The notes beneath the pieces are model-generated. The model was given only the letters and a program-made list of their open reading frames with translations, was not told the DNA's origin and did not search any database. A DNA stretch of 59,603 bases. Origin: Syntrophaceae bacterium UBA6252. GTDB taxonomy: Bacteria > Desulfobacterota > Syntrophia > Syntrophales > UBA6807. The DNA is taken from the NCBI GenBank assembly GCA_002441265.1, contig DJVQ01000014.1:1-59603 (forward strand), given 5' to 3'. Within the stretch, counting starts at the first letter, position 1, and the number at the start of each line of letters is the position of its first letter. This document shows positions 42,678 to 50,540 of the stretch, in pieces. The position numbers and the translations under genes are program-made.

Positions 42678-43154
42678 ATGATGGAATCCTTCAAAATGGT
42701 TCAGCTCGTCGCCGACGGCGTCCTTGCCCTCGCTATCGTGTTTCTGGTCCTGTACCTGTTCCGGATGGAGAAAATCGGCCGTTCGAGGAACCAGGACCTC
42801 CTGGACCGGCTGGAAGGGGCCGTCGCCGAATCCCGCAGGGCTTCGGAAGAATTTCTCGCCCTCATGGAGGGGAGCCGCCGTGCCCTTTCCGAGCTGGGAG
42901 AGGAACTGGACCGGAAGAAAAAGGCCCTTGATGCATCCCTCGATCGGGCGCAGACCGCCGCCGCGTTCGAAGGGAACCGGGAGCCCGCCGGCATCGAGGG
43001 GACGAACGAACGCGATCCCTATGACCTGGTGATGGACATGCTGCAGCAGGGCGTCCCGGGAAAAGAGATCGCCGGCCGGACGGGTCTTCCGGAAAATGAA
43101 ATCGATCTCATCGTCCGTCTCCGCGGTCATCGCGCCAAGGAACAGGGGGCATGA
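42678..43154 (+). CDS. Membrane-anchored coiled-coil protein, DUF2802-like
   Basis: 158 residues (ATG at 42678, or 42681). One membrane helix near the N-terminus (LVADGVLALAIVFLVLYLF), a coiled coil (about 35-95) and a C-terminal helical motif (DLVMDMLQQGVPGKEIAGRT, GLPENEIDLIVRLRG) that resembles the HTH-like tail of DUF2802 proteins found near flagellar stator and chemotaxis genes in other bacteria. Function is unknown. It overlaps the next gene by 4 nt. Confidence 0.65.
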   Translation: MMESFKMVQLVADGVLALAIVFLVLYLFRMEKIGRSRNQDLLDRLEGAVAESRRASEEFLALMEGSRRALSELGEELDRKKKALDASLDRAQTAAAFEGNREPAGIEGTNERDPYDLVMDMLQQGVPGKEIAGRTGLPENEIDLIVRLRGHRAKEQGA

Positions 43155-44314
43155 CGAAGATTGCGGGCCCCCTTCCGGGCAATTTCCTCAGCCTTCCCCT
43201 GTCCTCCGAAACGTCCGCCGCAGGTCCCATCGCCCTTCCCGAGCTTTTCGCCGGGGAGAAGGTGGATGCCGTCATTCTTTCCATTCTCGGGAAGGGACGC
43301 TACCTGGTCCAGCTGAAAAACGCCGTTCTCCCCGCCCGGTCCGACCTGGTCTTCCCGGAGGGGGAACGGATTTCCGTCGTCGTGGACCGCCTTCAGCCGG
43401 AGGTTCTTTTCCGGATCGCCGGGAGGGCCGCCCCGGCCGCCGGGGGGATGCCGGAGTTGCTCGCGGGGATGCGGACGGGGACATGCTCGCTCTTCCGCCT
43501 GTTCACCGACGCCGCCGGCCTCCTGTCCTTTTCCGGGGCGTCCGCTTCTCCCGGGTCTCCCGGTTCCGGAAGGACGGACCCTCTTCTTTCCCTCATCCGG
43601 ACGCTGATCCTGTCGAAGGAGACGCTTCGCGATCCCCTTTTCATCCGGAACTTCATCTATCGTCTCGGCCTGCTCCATGAAAAGACAGTCCGCGGCGGCG
43701 CGGCTTCTGGTAAGAATGCGGGTCCCGGCGCCCCGCGGGGGGATTCCCTGAAGGGCCTCCTGCTCCGGGCGGCGGCGGATCCCCGTTTCCTGGAAGCCTT
43801 ATGGGGCGGCGAGCCCGACGGAAAATGGACGGAACAGGACCCGGTTCGTCAATTCGTTGACAACGGGCTCGGGGCGATCGAGACGGAACAGTGGCTGAAC
43901 CTGGTTCTCCAGGAAACGGAGAGCCGGTACCTCCTCTCCCTCCCCTTTCTCTTCCCGGGAGGGGTCCGGATACAGGACCTGGCGATCCGTTTCGACGGCG
44001 GGGGGCGGGGAGCCGAAGAGGGGGAGCGGTCCTTTCAGGTGACCCTGTATCTCGATCTCGACGTTCTCGGCAGGGCCGTGGCGGATGTGACGATGAAGGC
44101 GGACCAGGTGGGATGCGCCATCCGGTTCGAGGAGAAAAGCGGGTGCGATCTTCTGGCCCCCCATCTGGAGGAACTGGCGGAACGGCTGAAGACGTCGGGA
44201 TACGGGATCCGGTTCCTCACCTGCGTGGCCGATCCGATGGCCCGGGAGGACCGGGAAACGTTCCTGAGACAGCGGTTTCTTTACGGGGGCGGCGAGATCG
44301 ACTGCATCGCCTGA
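43151..44314 (+). CDS. FliK-like hook-length control family protein (paralogue)
   Basis: 387 residues. The N-terminal part (about 25-100) forms a small beta-rich domain (VDAVILSILGKGRYLVQLKN, RISVVVDRLQPEVLFRI). The C-terminal third has beta-strands like the FliK hook-length domain (SFQVTLYLDLDVLGRAVADV, VTMKADQVGCAIRFEEKSGC). It is followed directly by an FlhB C-domain gene, a FliK-FlhB type pairing. Its relation to the true FliK at 23904 is by fold, not by close identity. Confidence 0.7.
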   Translation: MTKIAGPLPGNFLSLPLSSETSAAGPIALPELFAGEKVDAVILSILGKGRYLVQLKNAVLPARSDLVFPEGERISVVVDRLQPEVLFRIAGRAAPAAGGMPELLAGMRTGTCSLFRLFTDAAGLLSFSGASASPGSPGSGRTDPLLSLIRTLILSKETLRDPLFIRNFIYRLGLLHEKTVRGGAASGKNAGPGAPRGDSLKGLLLRAAADPRFLEALWGGEPDGKWTEQDPVRQFVDNGLGAIETEQWLNLVLQETESRYLLSLPFLFPGGVRIQDLAIRFDGGGRGAEEGERSFQVTLYLDLDVLGRAVADVTMKADQVGCAIRFEEKSGCDLLAPHLEELAERLKTSGYGIRFLTCVADPMAREDRETFLRQRFLYGGGEIDCIA

Positions 44315-44352
44315 GGGAACCCCGGGCCGTTTCCGGGACGGAGAAATGTTCC

Positions 44353-44628
44353 ATGGATGAAAAAAAACCGACCGTGAAAATCGCCGCCGCGCTCCGTTAC
44401 GATCCTGGAACGGACGGCGCTCCAAGGGTCACCGCCAAGGGGAGGGGAATTCTGGCGGAGAAGATTCTGGAGATCGCCGCGAACCACGACATCCCCGTGA
44501 AGCGGGAGCCGGACCTGGCGAAAATGCTGTATCTCATCGATATCGACGACGAGATTCCCGAGCAGCTCTACCGTGCCGTTGCGGAGATCCTGGCATTCCT
44601 TTACGCCGTGAACGACCGGCTCCGTTGA
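44353..44628 (+). CDS. fhlB: Orphan FlhB C-terminal-domain protein (FhlB)
   Basis: 91 residues. It aligns with the cytoplasmic domain of FlhB after the NPTH site: AALRYDPGTDGAPRVTAKG, then AEKILEIAANHDIPVKREPD and IPEQLYRAVAEILAFLYAV, very close to the FlhB at 32792 (IPENLYRAVAEILAYVY). It lacks membrane segments and an NPTH motif. Family knowledge suggests it can replace the cleaved FlhB C-terminal peptide. It lies after the FliK-like gene. Confidence 0.88.
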   Translation: MDEKKPTVKIAAALRYDPGTDGAPRVTAKGRGILAEKILEIAANHDIPVKREPDLAKMLYLIDIDDEIPEQLYRAVAEILAFLYAVNDRLR

Positions 44629-44809
44629 ACCGCCGGGGAGTCCTCCCGGACCGGGGAAAATTTTTCCCACAGAAAAAATTGCCCCGCCAGGGGCGGCATC
44701 GGGTTTTTCCTTGTTTTTATGTTATTTCAAGAATCCCATTCAGAGGCAACTAATTGGAAACACGTCACTATTTCTAGAAACGGTAAAAAGGGGCCCCGCC
44801 CGCGGAAGG

Positions 44810-44825
44810 TGGCACAGCCCTTGCT
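44810..44825 (+). promoter_or_regulatory. Sigma-54 promoter of flgF-flgG-flgA-flgH-flgI-flgJ
   Basis: TGGCACAGCCCTTGCT matches TGGCACG-N4-TTGCW at 11 of 12 defined bases. flgF starts 32 bp downstream with AGAGGAG as ribosome site. The preceding 180 bp contain AT-rich stretches and no gene. Confidence 0.9.
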
Positions 44826-44857
44826 TTTAGAAGGATAAAAAAAGAGGAGTATTCCCC

Positions 44858-45574
44858 GTGGCCCTGGAAATGCAATCGACAGCCGACGCCTTCAACCGGA
44901 ACTGCCTTCTTCTGGATCAGGTGACCAGCAATCTCGCAAATGCCGGCACGACGGGTTTCAAGGCGGAACGGATGTTCTTCCAGGCGAGCGAGGGGGAGGC
45001 GGACGGCGAGGCCGTATCCTTCTATTCGTACACCCCTTTTGTGAGAACGGACTTTACCGAGGGGGTGTCGTTGAAGACCGGAAATCCCCTCGATCTGTCC
45101 ATCCAGGGGGACGGATTTTTTTCCGTGGAGACCCCGGAAGGCGAAGCCTATACGAAGAAGGGCAACTTCACCGTCAACGGCAAGGGGGAGATCGTAACGG
45201 TGACCGGAGACCCCGTCCTCGGGGAATCGGGACGGCTGGTGATCGAAGGGCAGGAGGTCTCCGTGGGAGCCGACGGGACGATCACCGTCGACGGAACCGT
45301 GGCGGGAAAGCTGAAAATCACGGGATTCCGAAACGAAGACGCCCTGGAAAGGGCGGAGAACTGCTGCTTTCGGGACGGCGGGCAAGGGGACCCCTACCGG
45401 CCTGACGATGTGACCGTTCAGTCCGGATTTGTGGAACAATCCAACGTGAATGTGGTTCAGCATATGATCGAGATGATCGATATCCATCGGAGTCTCGAGT
45501 CGTACCAGAAAATCATCCAGACCCTTGCCGATCAGGACAAGATGTCCACCAACCGGATCGGCCGTCTGGCCTGA
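44858..45574 (+). CDS. flgF: Flagellar rod protein FlgF
   Basis: 238 residues from GTG 44858 (GAGGAG 8 nt upstream). Rod/hook motif LLLDQVTSNLANAGTTGFKA, then NPLDLSIQGDGFFSVETPEG and YTKKGNFTVN, and the C-terminal helix (VQSGFVEQSNVNVVQHMIEM). It is the shorter of the flgF/flgG pair, and precedes flgG as usual. Confidence 0.95.
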   Translation: MALEMQSTADAFNRNCLLLDQVTSNLANAGTTGFKAERMFFQASEGEADGEAVSFYSYTPFVRTDFTEGVSLKTGNPLDLSIQGDGFFSVETPEGEAYTKKGNFTVNGKGEIVTVTGDPVLGESGRLVIEGQEVSVGADGTITVDGTVAGKLKITGFRNEDALERAENCCFRDGGQGDPYRPDDVTVQSGFVEQSNVNVVQHMIEMIDIHRSLESYQKIIQTLADQDKMSTNRIGRLA

Positions 45575-45588
45575 AGAAGGAGGAATCC

Positions 45589-46371
45589 ATGATCCGTTCT
45601 CTCTGGACCGCGGCGACCGGTATGGAAGCCCAGCAGATCGAACAGGACGTGATCGCCAACAATCTGGCGAACGTGAATACCGTGGGGTTCAAAAAGTCCC
45701 GGGCCGACTTTCAGGATCTCATGTACCAGGTCACCGCAAGGGCCGGCACGGAAACGTCGGAGGGAAGCATTCTTCCCGTGGGATTCGAGGTCGGAATGGG
45801 GGTGCGCCCCATGGCGACCCAGAGGCTGTTTTCCCAGGGGGATTATCAGCAGACCGGGAATGCCTTCGACTGGGCCATCGAGGGGGACGGTTTCTTTCAG
45901 CTCGATGACGAGGGCGAAACCGTCTACACCCGGGCGGGAAACCTGAAGATCAACAAGGACGGCTATCTCTGCGACACGGCGGGACTGAAGCTCATGCCGG
46001 AGGTCTCCGTTCCCGAGGGCACGGTCACTTTCAGCATCGACAGCGGGGGCACCTGGACGGCGGCGGACGAATCGGGCAACGCCCTGGCCACGGGCCGGAT
46101 CGAACTTGCCCGTTTCCTGAATCCTGCGGGCCTCGTCGGGATCGGAAGGAATCTTTACGAGGAAACGGAAGGTTCCGGGGAGCCCATCGTCGGAAACCCC
46201 GGCGAAGAGGGATTCGGCACCATCTCCCAGAACTATCTCGAGATGTCCAACGTGAACGTGGTGGATGAAATGGTGAAGATGATCGTCGGTCAGCGGGCTT
46301 ACGAGATCAACTCGAAGGCCATCCAGACGGCCGACAGCATGCTGCAGATCATCAACAATCTCAAAAGGTAG
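45589..46371 (+). CDS. flgG: Flagellar distal rod protein FlgG
   Basis: 260 residues, standard size. Start MIRSLWTAATGMEAQQIEQD with VIANNLANVNTVGFKKSRAD is diagnostic, as is the end NYLEMSNVNVVDEMVKMIVG with QRAYEINSKAIQTAD. It forms the distal rod. AGGAGG precedes the ATG. Confidence 0.97.
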   Translation: MIRSLWTAATGMEAQQIEQDVIANNLANVNTVGFKKSRADFQDLMYQVTARAGTETSEGSILPVGFEVGMGVRPMATQRLFSQGDYQQTGNAFDWAIEGDGFFQLDDEGETVYTRAGNLKINKDGYLCDTAGLKLMPEVSVPEGTVTFSIDSGGTWTAADESGNALATGRIELARFLNPAGLVGIGRNLYEETEGSGEPIVGNPGEEGFGTISQNYLEMSNVNVVDEMVKMIVGQRAYEINSKAIQTADSMLQIINNLKR

Positions 46372-46376
46372 CTGAA

Positions 46377-47105
46377 ATGAAGGTTGCACACTTGATCGCC
46401 CTCGGATGCGCCCTGTTCCTCCTCTTGGGAGCGGCGGCCCCGTGGGTTCCGGAAGCCTCGGGAGCCGTCACGATGGAGAACGCGGCCCTCCGGGCCGTGG
46501 TGGAACAGCACATCCGGGAACGGACCCCCTGGAAGGGGTGCGAGATGCGTTTCGACTACCCCGGCGAGATCCGGAAGGTGGTTCTTCCCGGGGACCGTTT
46601 CTCCTGCCGGGTCACCTCCGCGCCCAGCCAGCCTTATATCGGGAGTTCCATTTTTTTCATCCGTTTTTACGACAAGGGGGTTCTCGTGGCGGAGCGGAGG
46701 GTCCGCCTGACCATCGAGGTCCTCGTGGACGTCGTCATGAGCAGCCGCGGCCTGGAAAGAGGCAGGGAAATCGGGCAGGAAGACGTGACGATCGTGAAGA
46801 AGTGGCTCAGAAGGCCGCCCCGGAACCTTCTTTCCCGGATCACCGATGTGGTGGGGAAGAAATTGACCGCTGCCGTGGGACCCAACCGGGAAATCCGGGG
46901 GAACATGCTCCGCGAGGCCTACGCGGTCAAAAGGGGCGAGCCCGTCCGGATCCTCGTCGACGAAGGGCCCATCCACCTTTCCGCGACCGGCATCTGCCAG
47001 GAAAACGGTTCCGAGGGATCCATCGTCCGGGTTCAGAACGCCTCTTCCAGGAAAGTCATCTACGCCCTGGTCATCGGGGATTCCCTGGTGAAAGTCGATT
47101 TTTAG
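46377..47105 (+). CDS. flgA: P-ring assembly chaperone FlgA
   Basis: 242 residues. Signal peptide (HLIALGCALFLLLGAAAPWV). The C-terminal SAF-type domain (LERGREIGQEDVTIVKKWL, GNMLREAYAVKRGEPVRILV, ASGICQEN-like region as SATGICQEN) is typical of FlgA. It chaperones FlgI in the periplasm. Its position between flgG and flgH is the usual order in this lineage. Confidence 0.94.
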   Translation: MKVAHLIALGCALFLLLGAAAPWVPEASGAVTMENAALRAVVEQHIRERTPWKGCEMRFDYPGEIRKVVLPGDRFSCRVTSAPSQPYIGSSIFFIRFYDKGVLVAERRVRLTIEVLVDVVMSSRGLERGREIGQEDVTIVKKWLRRPPRNLLSRITDVVGKKLTAAVGPNREIRGNMLREAYAVKRGEPVRILVDEGPIHLSATGICQENGSEGSIVRVQNASSRKVIYALVIGDSLVKVDF

Positions 47106-47119
47106 GGGGGTACAGCGAA

Positions 47120-47839
47120 ATGCGTTTCCTTCTTTCCTGCTTCAGCGGGTCTTCTTTCGGAAGAACGGCCCTTCTCCTTTCCGCCTGTGCCTTGTTCCTC
47201 GCCGGCTGCGCCTCCGGGGGCGCCGTGGTGAAGAACGAACCCGCCGCGGCGGTCCGGCAGGAGCCGCCCGCCCGCCTGGCCGGCGCCATCTGGACCGGTC
47301 CGAGCGCGAGAACCATGCTTTTCGCGGACAAGAAGGCGCGGTACGTGAACGACATCGTCACCATCATCGTCGAGGAGTCCTCCCAGGCGGACAACAGCGC
47401 CGACACGAACACGAGCAAATCCACGTCCACCGACGCGGGGATCAATGCCCTCCTCGGCCTGGACCAGTCCGTTCTGAAGCGGAACGCGAACATGGGATCC
47501 TCCATCAGCATCGGCGGGAGTTCGACGTCCTCCCTGAAGGGGTCGGGAAAGACGAGCCGGGGGGGCGCCATGGAAGCGACGATCTCGGCGAAGGTGACCG
47601 AGGTCCTGGACAACGGGAATCTCGTCATCGAGGGGAAGCGTCAGCTGACCGTCAACGAGGAGGACCAGTACATCATCATCACGGGGATCATCCGGCCGGA
47701 GGACATCACGTCGGACAACATGATCGAGTCCCAGTACATCGCGGACGCGCGGATCATCTACACGGGCGAGGGCATCATCAACGACAAGATGCGGCCGGGC
47801 TGGCTCACCAGGATCGTGGACTGGGTGTGGCCTTTCTGA
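47120..47839 (+). CDS. flgH: Flagellar L-ring lipoprotein FlgH
   Basis: 239 residues from ATG 47120. Lipoprotein signal with lipobox LAGC (SACALFLAGCASGG). Conserved core VNDIVTIIVEESSQADNSAD, then LVIEGKRQLTVNEEDQYIII, TGIIRPEDITSDN and a GWLTRIVDWVWPF end. It forms the outer-membrane ring, evidence that the cell is Gram-negative. Confidence 0.97.
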   Translation: MRFLLSCFSGSSFGRTALLLSACALFLAGCASGGAVVKNEPAAAVRQEPPARLAGAIWTGPSARTMLFADKKARYVNDIVTIIVEESSQADNSADTNTSKSTSTDAGINALLGLDQSVLKRNANMGSSISIGGSSTSSLKGSGKTSRGGAMEATISAKVTEVLDNGNLVIEGKRQLTVNEEDQYIIITGIIRPEDITSDNMIESQYIADARIIYTGEGIINDKMRPGWLTRIVDWVWPF

Positions 47840-47876
47840 TCGGACCGGGTACGGAATTTGCTAGTCTCAATCATTC

Positions 47877-49076
47877 ATGAAGAGGATTCGAATGGGTGAC
47901 GTGAGGATCTGGAAAAAGCGGCTTCTTCTTTTCCTGCCCGTGGTGCTGCTGGTGACCCTGTTCCCCCTGCGGGGCGACGGGGCGCGCCTCAAGGACGTCG
48001 CCAGCATCGGCGGGATCCGTGACAACCAGCTCATCGGGTACGGCCTGGTCGTGGGGCTGGCGGGCACGGGGGACGACATGAAAAACGGCTTCACCCGGGA
48101 GTCCCTGTCCAACATGCTGACCCGGCAGGGCCTTGCCATGAAGGACAAGCTCCTGAAGTCGGACAATGTCGCGGCGGTGATGGTGACGGCCATGCTGCCG
48201 CCCTTCGCAAAGGGAGGGACCAAACTCGACGTGACCGTGTCCTCCATCGGGGACGCCACGAGCCTCCAGGGAGGCACCCTCCTCCTGACGCCGCTCATGG
48301 GAGTGGACGGTGAAATCTACGCGGTCGCCCAGGGCCCCCTCGTTCTCGGCGGGTTCTCCGCCGGCGGCGCCGGCACCTCCGTTTCAAAGAATTTCACCAG
48401 CGTCGGGCGGATCCCCAACGGGGCCTTCGTGGAAAAGGAACTTCGTTATGACTTTGAAAACGCGAGGGAGTTTTCCGTGAACCTGTTCCAGCCGGACTTC
48501 ACGACCCTGACCCGGGTCGCCCAGGTCATCCGGTCCGCCGTGGAGGGCGTGTCGGTGGAACAGAAGGATTCCGGCTCCGTCGCGGTGAAACTGGAAGAGG
48601 GGTTTCCGGGGAACCCGGTGGATCTTCTCGCCCGCATCGAAAACCTCGAAATCTCGATGGACAGCCCCGCGGTGATCGTGATGAACGAGAAGACGGGAAC
48701 CGTCGTCATGGGGGAAAACGTCCGGATCTCCACGGTGGCCGTCGCCCATGGAAACCTGAGCATCCAGATCCGGGAGGAGCAGAACGTCTCCCAGCCCCTT
48801 CCCTTCGCGCCGGGGGCCGGCGGATCCGCCGGGCCGGTGATGAACCCGAAATCGGGCACCATCGTTGCCCCGGGCGGGCAGACCGTCGTGACGACGGAAA
48901 CGTCCGTCGGCGTGGGTGAGGAGAAGAGACAGCTTCTGGTCGTCGAGAAGGGCGTCACGATTCAGGACGTGGTGCGGGCGTTGAACGCCATCGGCGTCAC
49001 GCCGAGGGATCTCATCACGATCCTTCAGACCATCAAGGCCGCCGGCGCCCTGCAGGCGGACCTGGTCATTCTGTAA
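47877..49076 (+). CDS. flgI: Flagellar P-ring protein FlgI
   Basis: 399 residues. Signal peptide (RLLLFLPVVLLVTLFPLRG-like), then RLKDVASIGGIRDNQLIGYG and VVGLAGTGDD, the FlgI start, and ITILQTIKAAGALQADLVIL at the C-terminus. It forms the periplasmic ring around the rod. ATGs at 47877 and 47892 are both near the start; the longer form keeps a basic N-terminus. Confidence 0.96.
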   Translation: MKRIRMGDVRIWKKRLLLFLPVVLLVTLFPLRGDGARLKDVASIGGIRDNQLIGYGLVVGLAGTGDDMKNGFTRESLSNMLTRQGLAMKDKLLKSDNVAAVMVTAMLPPFAKGGTKLDVTVSSIGDATSLQGGTLLLTPLMGVDGEIYAVAQGPLVLGGFSAGGAGTSVSKNFTSVGRIPNGAFVEKELRYDFENAREFSVNLFQPDFTTLTRVAQVIRSAVEGVSVEQKDSGSVAVKLEEGFPGNPVDLLARIENLEISMDSPAVIVMNEKTGTVVMGENVRISTVAVAHGNLSIQIREEQNVSQPLPFAPGAGGSAGPVMNPKSGTIVAPGGQTVVTTETSVGVGEEKRQLLVVEKGVTIQDVVRALNAIGVTPRDLITILQTIKAAGALQADLVIL

Positions 49077-49082
49077 GAGGAA

Positions 49083-49424
49083 ATGATGGACAAGATGATC
49101 CTGTCCGGCGTTCGTGAAATCTCCTCCCCTTCGGGGGGAAGGAAAAGCGGATCGGCGGAACAAAGCTCCGTGGAGGACATGAAACTCCGGAAGGCCTGTG
49201 CCGATTTCGAATCCCTTTTTCTGTATTCCCTTCTGAAATCCATGCGCCGGACCGTCCCCCAGGGATCCGTCACCACCGGGCTTTCGGGGAAGAACACCAC
49301 CGAGATGCTGATGGACCAGAAATTCGCCGAGGAAATGGCGGGCAAGGGCGGAGGCGTCGGCATCCAGAAAATGCTTTACGAGGAATTGAAAAACCGGCGG
49401 ATCGGAAAAAACGGGGTCGATTAA
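49083..49424 (+). CDS. flgJ: Rod-binding protein FlgJ, N-terminal domain only
   Basis: 113 residues. The rod-binding core is clear (KLRKACADFESLFLYSLLKS, MRRTVPQG, MLMDQKFAEEMAGKGGGVGI). The muramidase domain of enteric FlgJ is absent, so a separate peptidoglycan hydrolase is needed for rod growth. The sigma-28 promoter of flgM overlaps its last codons. Confidence 0.93.
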   Translation: MMDKMILSGVREISSPSGGRKSGSAEQSSVEDMKLRKACADFESLFLYSLLKSMRRTVPQGSVTTGLSGKNTTEMLMDQKFAEEMAGKGGGVGIQKMLYEELKNRRIGKNGVD

Positions 49425-49448
49425 AGTGTTTTGTAAATTTGCCGATAA
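49422..49448 (+). promoter_or_regulatory. Sigma-28 (FliA) promoter of flgM-flgN-flgK-flgL-csrA-fliW
   Basis: TAAA at 49422-49425, 15 bases, GCCGATAA at 49441-49448: an exact match to the FliA consensus TAAA-N15-GCCGATAA. It begins at the flgJ stop codon and is 33 bp before the flgM ATG. Confidence 0.92.
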
Positions 49449-49481
49449 GTGTGTTAAGATCGCTACGAGACGAGGGAAGCC

Positions 49482-49787
49482 ATGAAAATTTCCGACGTGA
49501 AGGACGTTACAACCCTGATGGTCCAGCAGTATCAGAAGGGCGAAGGGGTGAAACAGGCGTCCGACAAACAGCCGTCCGGATACAATCCCCCGGAAGAGAA
49601 GGTTGATCTTTCCACCAAGGCAAAGGACATACAGCTGGCCATGAAGTCGCTGGAATCCCTCCCGGAGATCCGGGAGGAGAAGGTCCAGGAGTTGAAAGAC
49701 CGGATTGAAAAGGGTCTTTACGACGTGGACAGTGGAAAGATCGCCGACAAGATGGTGGGGGAATCTCTTCTGGATATCTTCGCCTGA
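49482..49787 (+). CDS. flgM: Anti-sigma-28 factor FlgM
   Basis: 101 residues. The C-terminal sigma-binding region is clear (VDLSTKAKDIQLAMKSLESL, LPEIREEKVQELKDRIEKGL, DSGKIADKMVGESLL). FlgM inhibits FliA until it is exported through the completed hook. It lies under a FliA promoter, giving feedback control. Confidence 0.94.
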   Translation: MKISDVKDVTTLMVQQYQKGEGVKQASDKQPSGYNPPEEKVDLSTKAKDIQLAMKSLESLPEIREEKVQELKDRIEKGLYDVDSGKIADKMVGESLLDIFA

Positions 49788-49942
49788 TCCTTGTCTTCCC
49801 ATCCCTGAGCGATCTTTTCCCCGAGCGGCCTGCACAATGCGGGTGCTCCCTTTTCCATCCAGAAAACGAAGGATTGTCCCGTCTGGGGTGATGGACGCAC
49901 ACTTCCGTCCCCCTGGAAGGGGACACTCCCGGTACGCTCACC

Positions 49943-50536
49943 ATGAACGACAAGACGATGCACCGTCTCCCCCGGGGGAAGGCCCTGCCCGCCATGGACG
50001 GAAGGGCGGGAAAGGAAATCGTCCCGCAGGTCAAAGCGCCCGCCGGCGTTTTCGATTCCCTGACGCAGAACCTGAAGCAGGAAATGGGGCTTCTCCAGAT
50101 GCTTTCCGAATCGCTCGACCGGGAAAGGGAGATCCTTCTCCGATCCGACGCCCGGGAGCTTACGGAACACAACGCGAAGAAGGAAACCATCCTTCTCAAG
50201 ATGCGGATGCTCGACGAGATCCGGCGGAACACGGTGAAAAAAATCTCGCGGGTCTGCGGCACGGGAGAGAGCGCCGACCTGGCCCTCCTTGCCTCCCATG
50301 CCGGCCCGGCCGAGCGGGAAGCCCTGCTGGCGTGCCGGGATTCCATCGCCGCCCTTGCCGCCTCCGTCCGTGAAAGGAACGAGGCCAACCGGCAGATCAT
50401 CGGCCTCTCCCTCAGCCACGTCCAGGGGACCGTCGATTTCCTCGGGGAACTGATGAACGGGGACAGGACCTACGGGAATTCGGGGAAGTGGAACAAGGGC
50501 AGGAGAAAAGGAAAAGTCGTGAACACGGAAGGGTGA
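49943..50536 (+). CDS. flgN: Flagellar chaperone FlgN
   Basis: 197 residues, mostly helical. The FlgN region is about 40-165 (QNLKQEMGLLQMLSESLDRE, LTEHNAKKETILLKMRMLD, NRQIIGLSLSHVQGTVDFLG). It chaperones FlgK and FlgL, whose genes follow. The N-terminal 35 residues and basic C-terminus look disordered. The gap of 155 bp after flgM shows nothing else recognisable. Confidence 0.9.
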   Translation: MNDKTMHRLPRGKALPAMDGRAGKEIVPQVKAPAGVFDSLTQNLKQEMGLLQMLSESLDREREILLRSDARELTEHNAKKETILLKMRMLDEIRRNTVKKISRVCGTGESADLALLASHAGPAEREALLACRDSIAALAASVRERNEANRQIIGLSLSHVQGTVDFLGELMNGDRTYGNSGKWNKGRRKGKVVNTEG

Positions 50537-50540
50537 ACCC

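Noticed and set aside
44629..44809. Intrinsic terminator from GCCCCGCCAGGGGC before the flgF promoter
   Set aside because: The stem is only five base pairs and the T run is separated from it by eight bases, so I did not list it as a feature.
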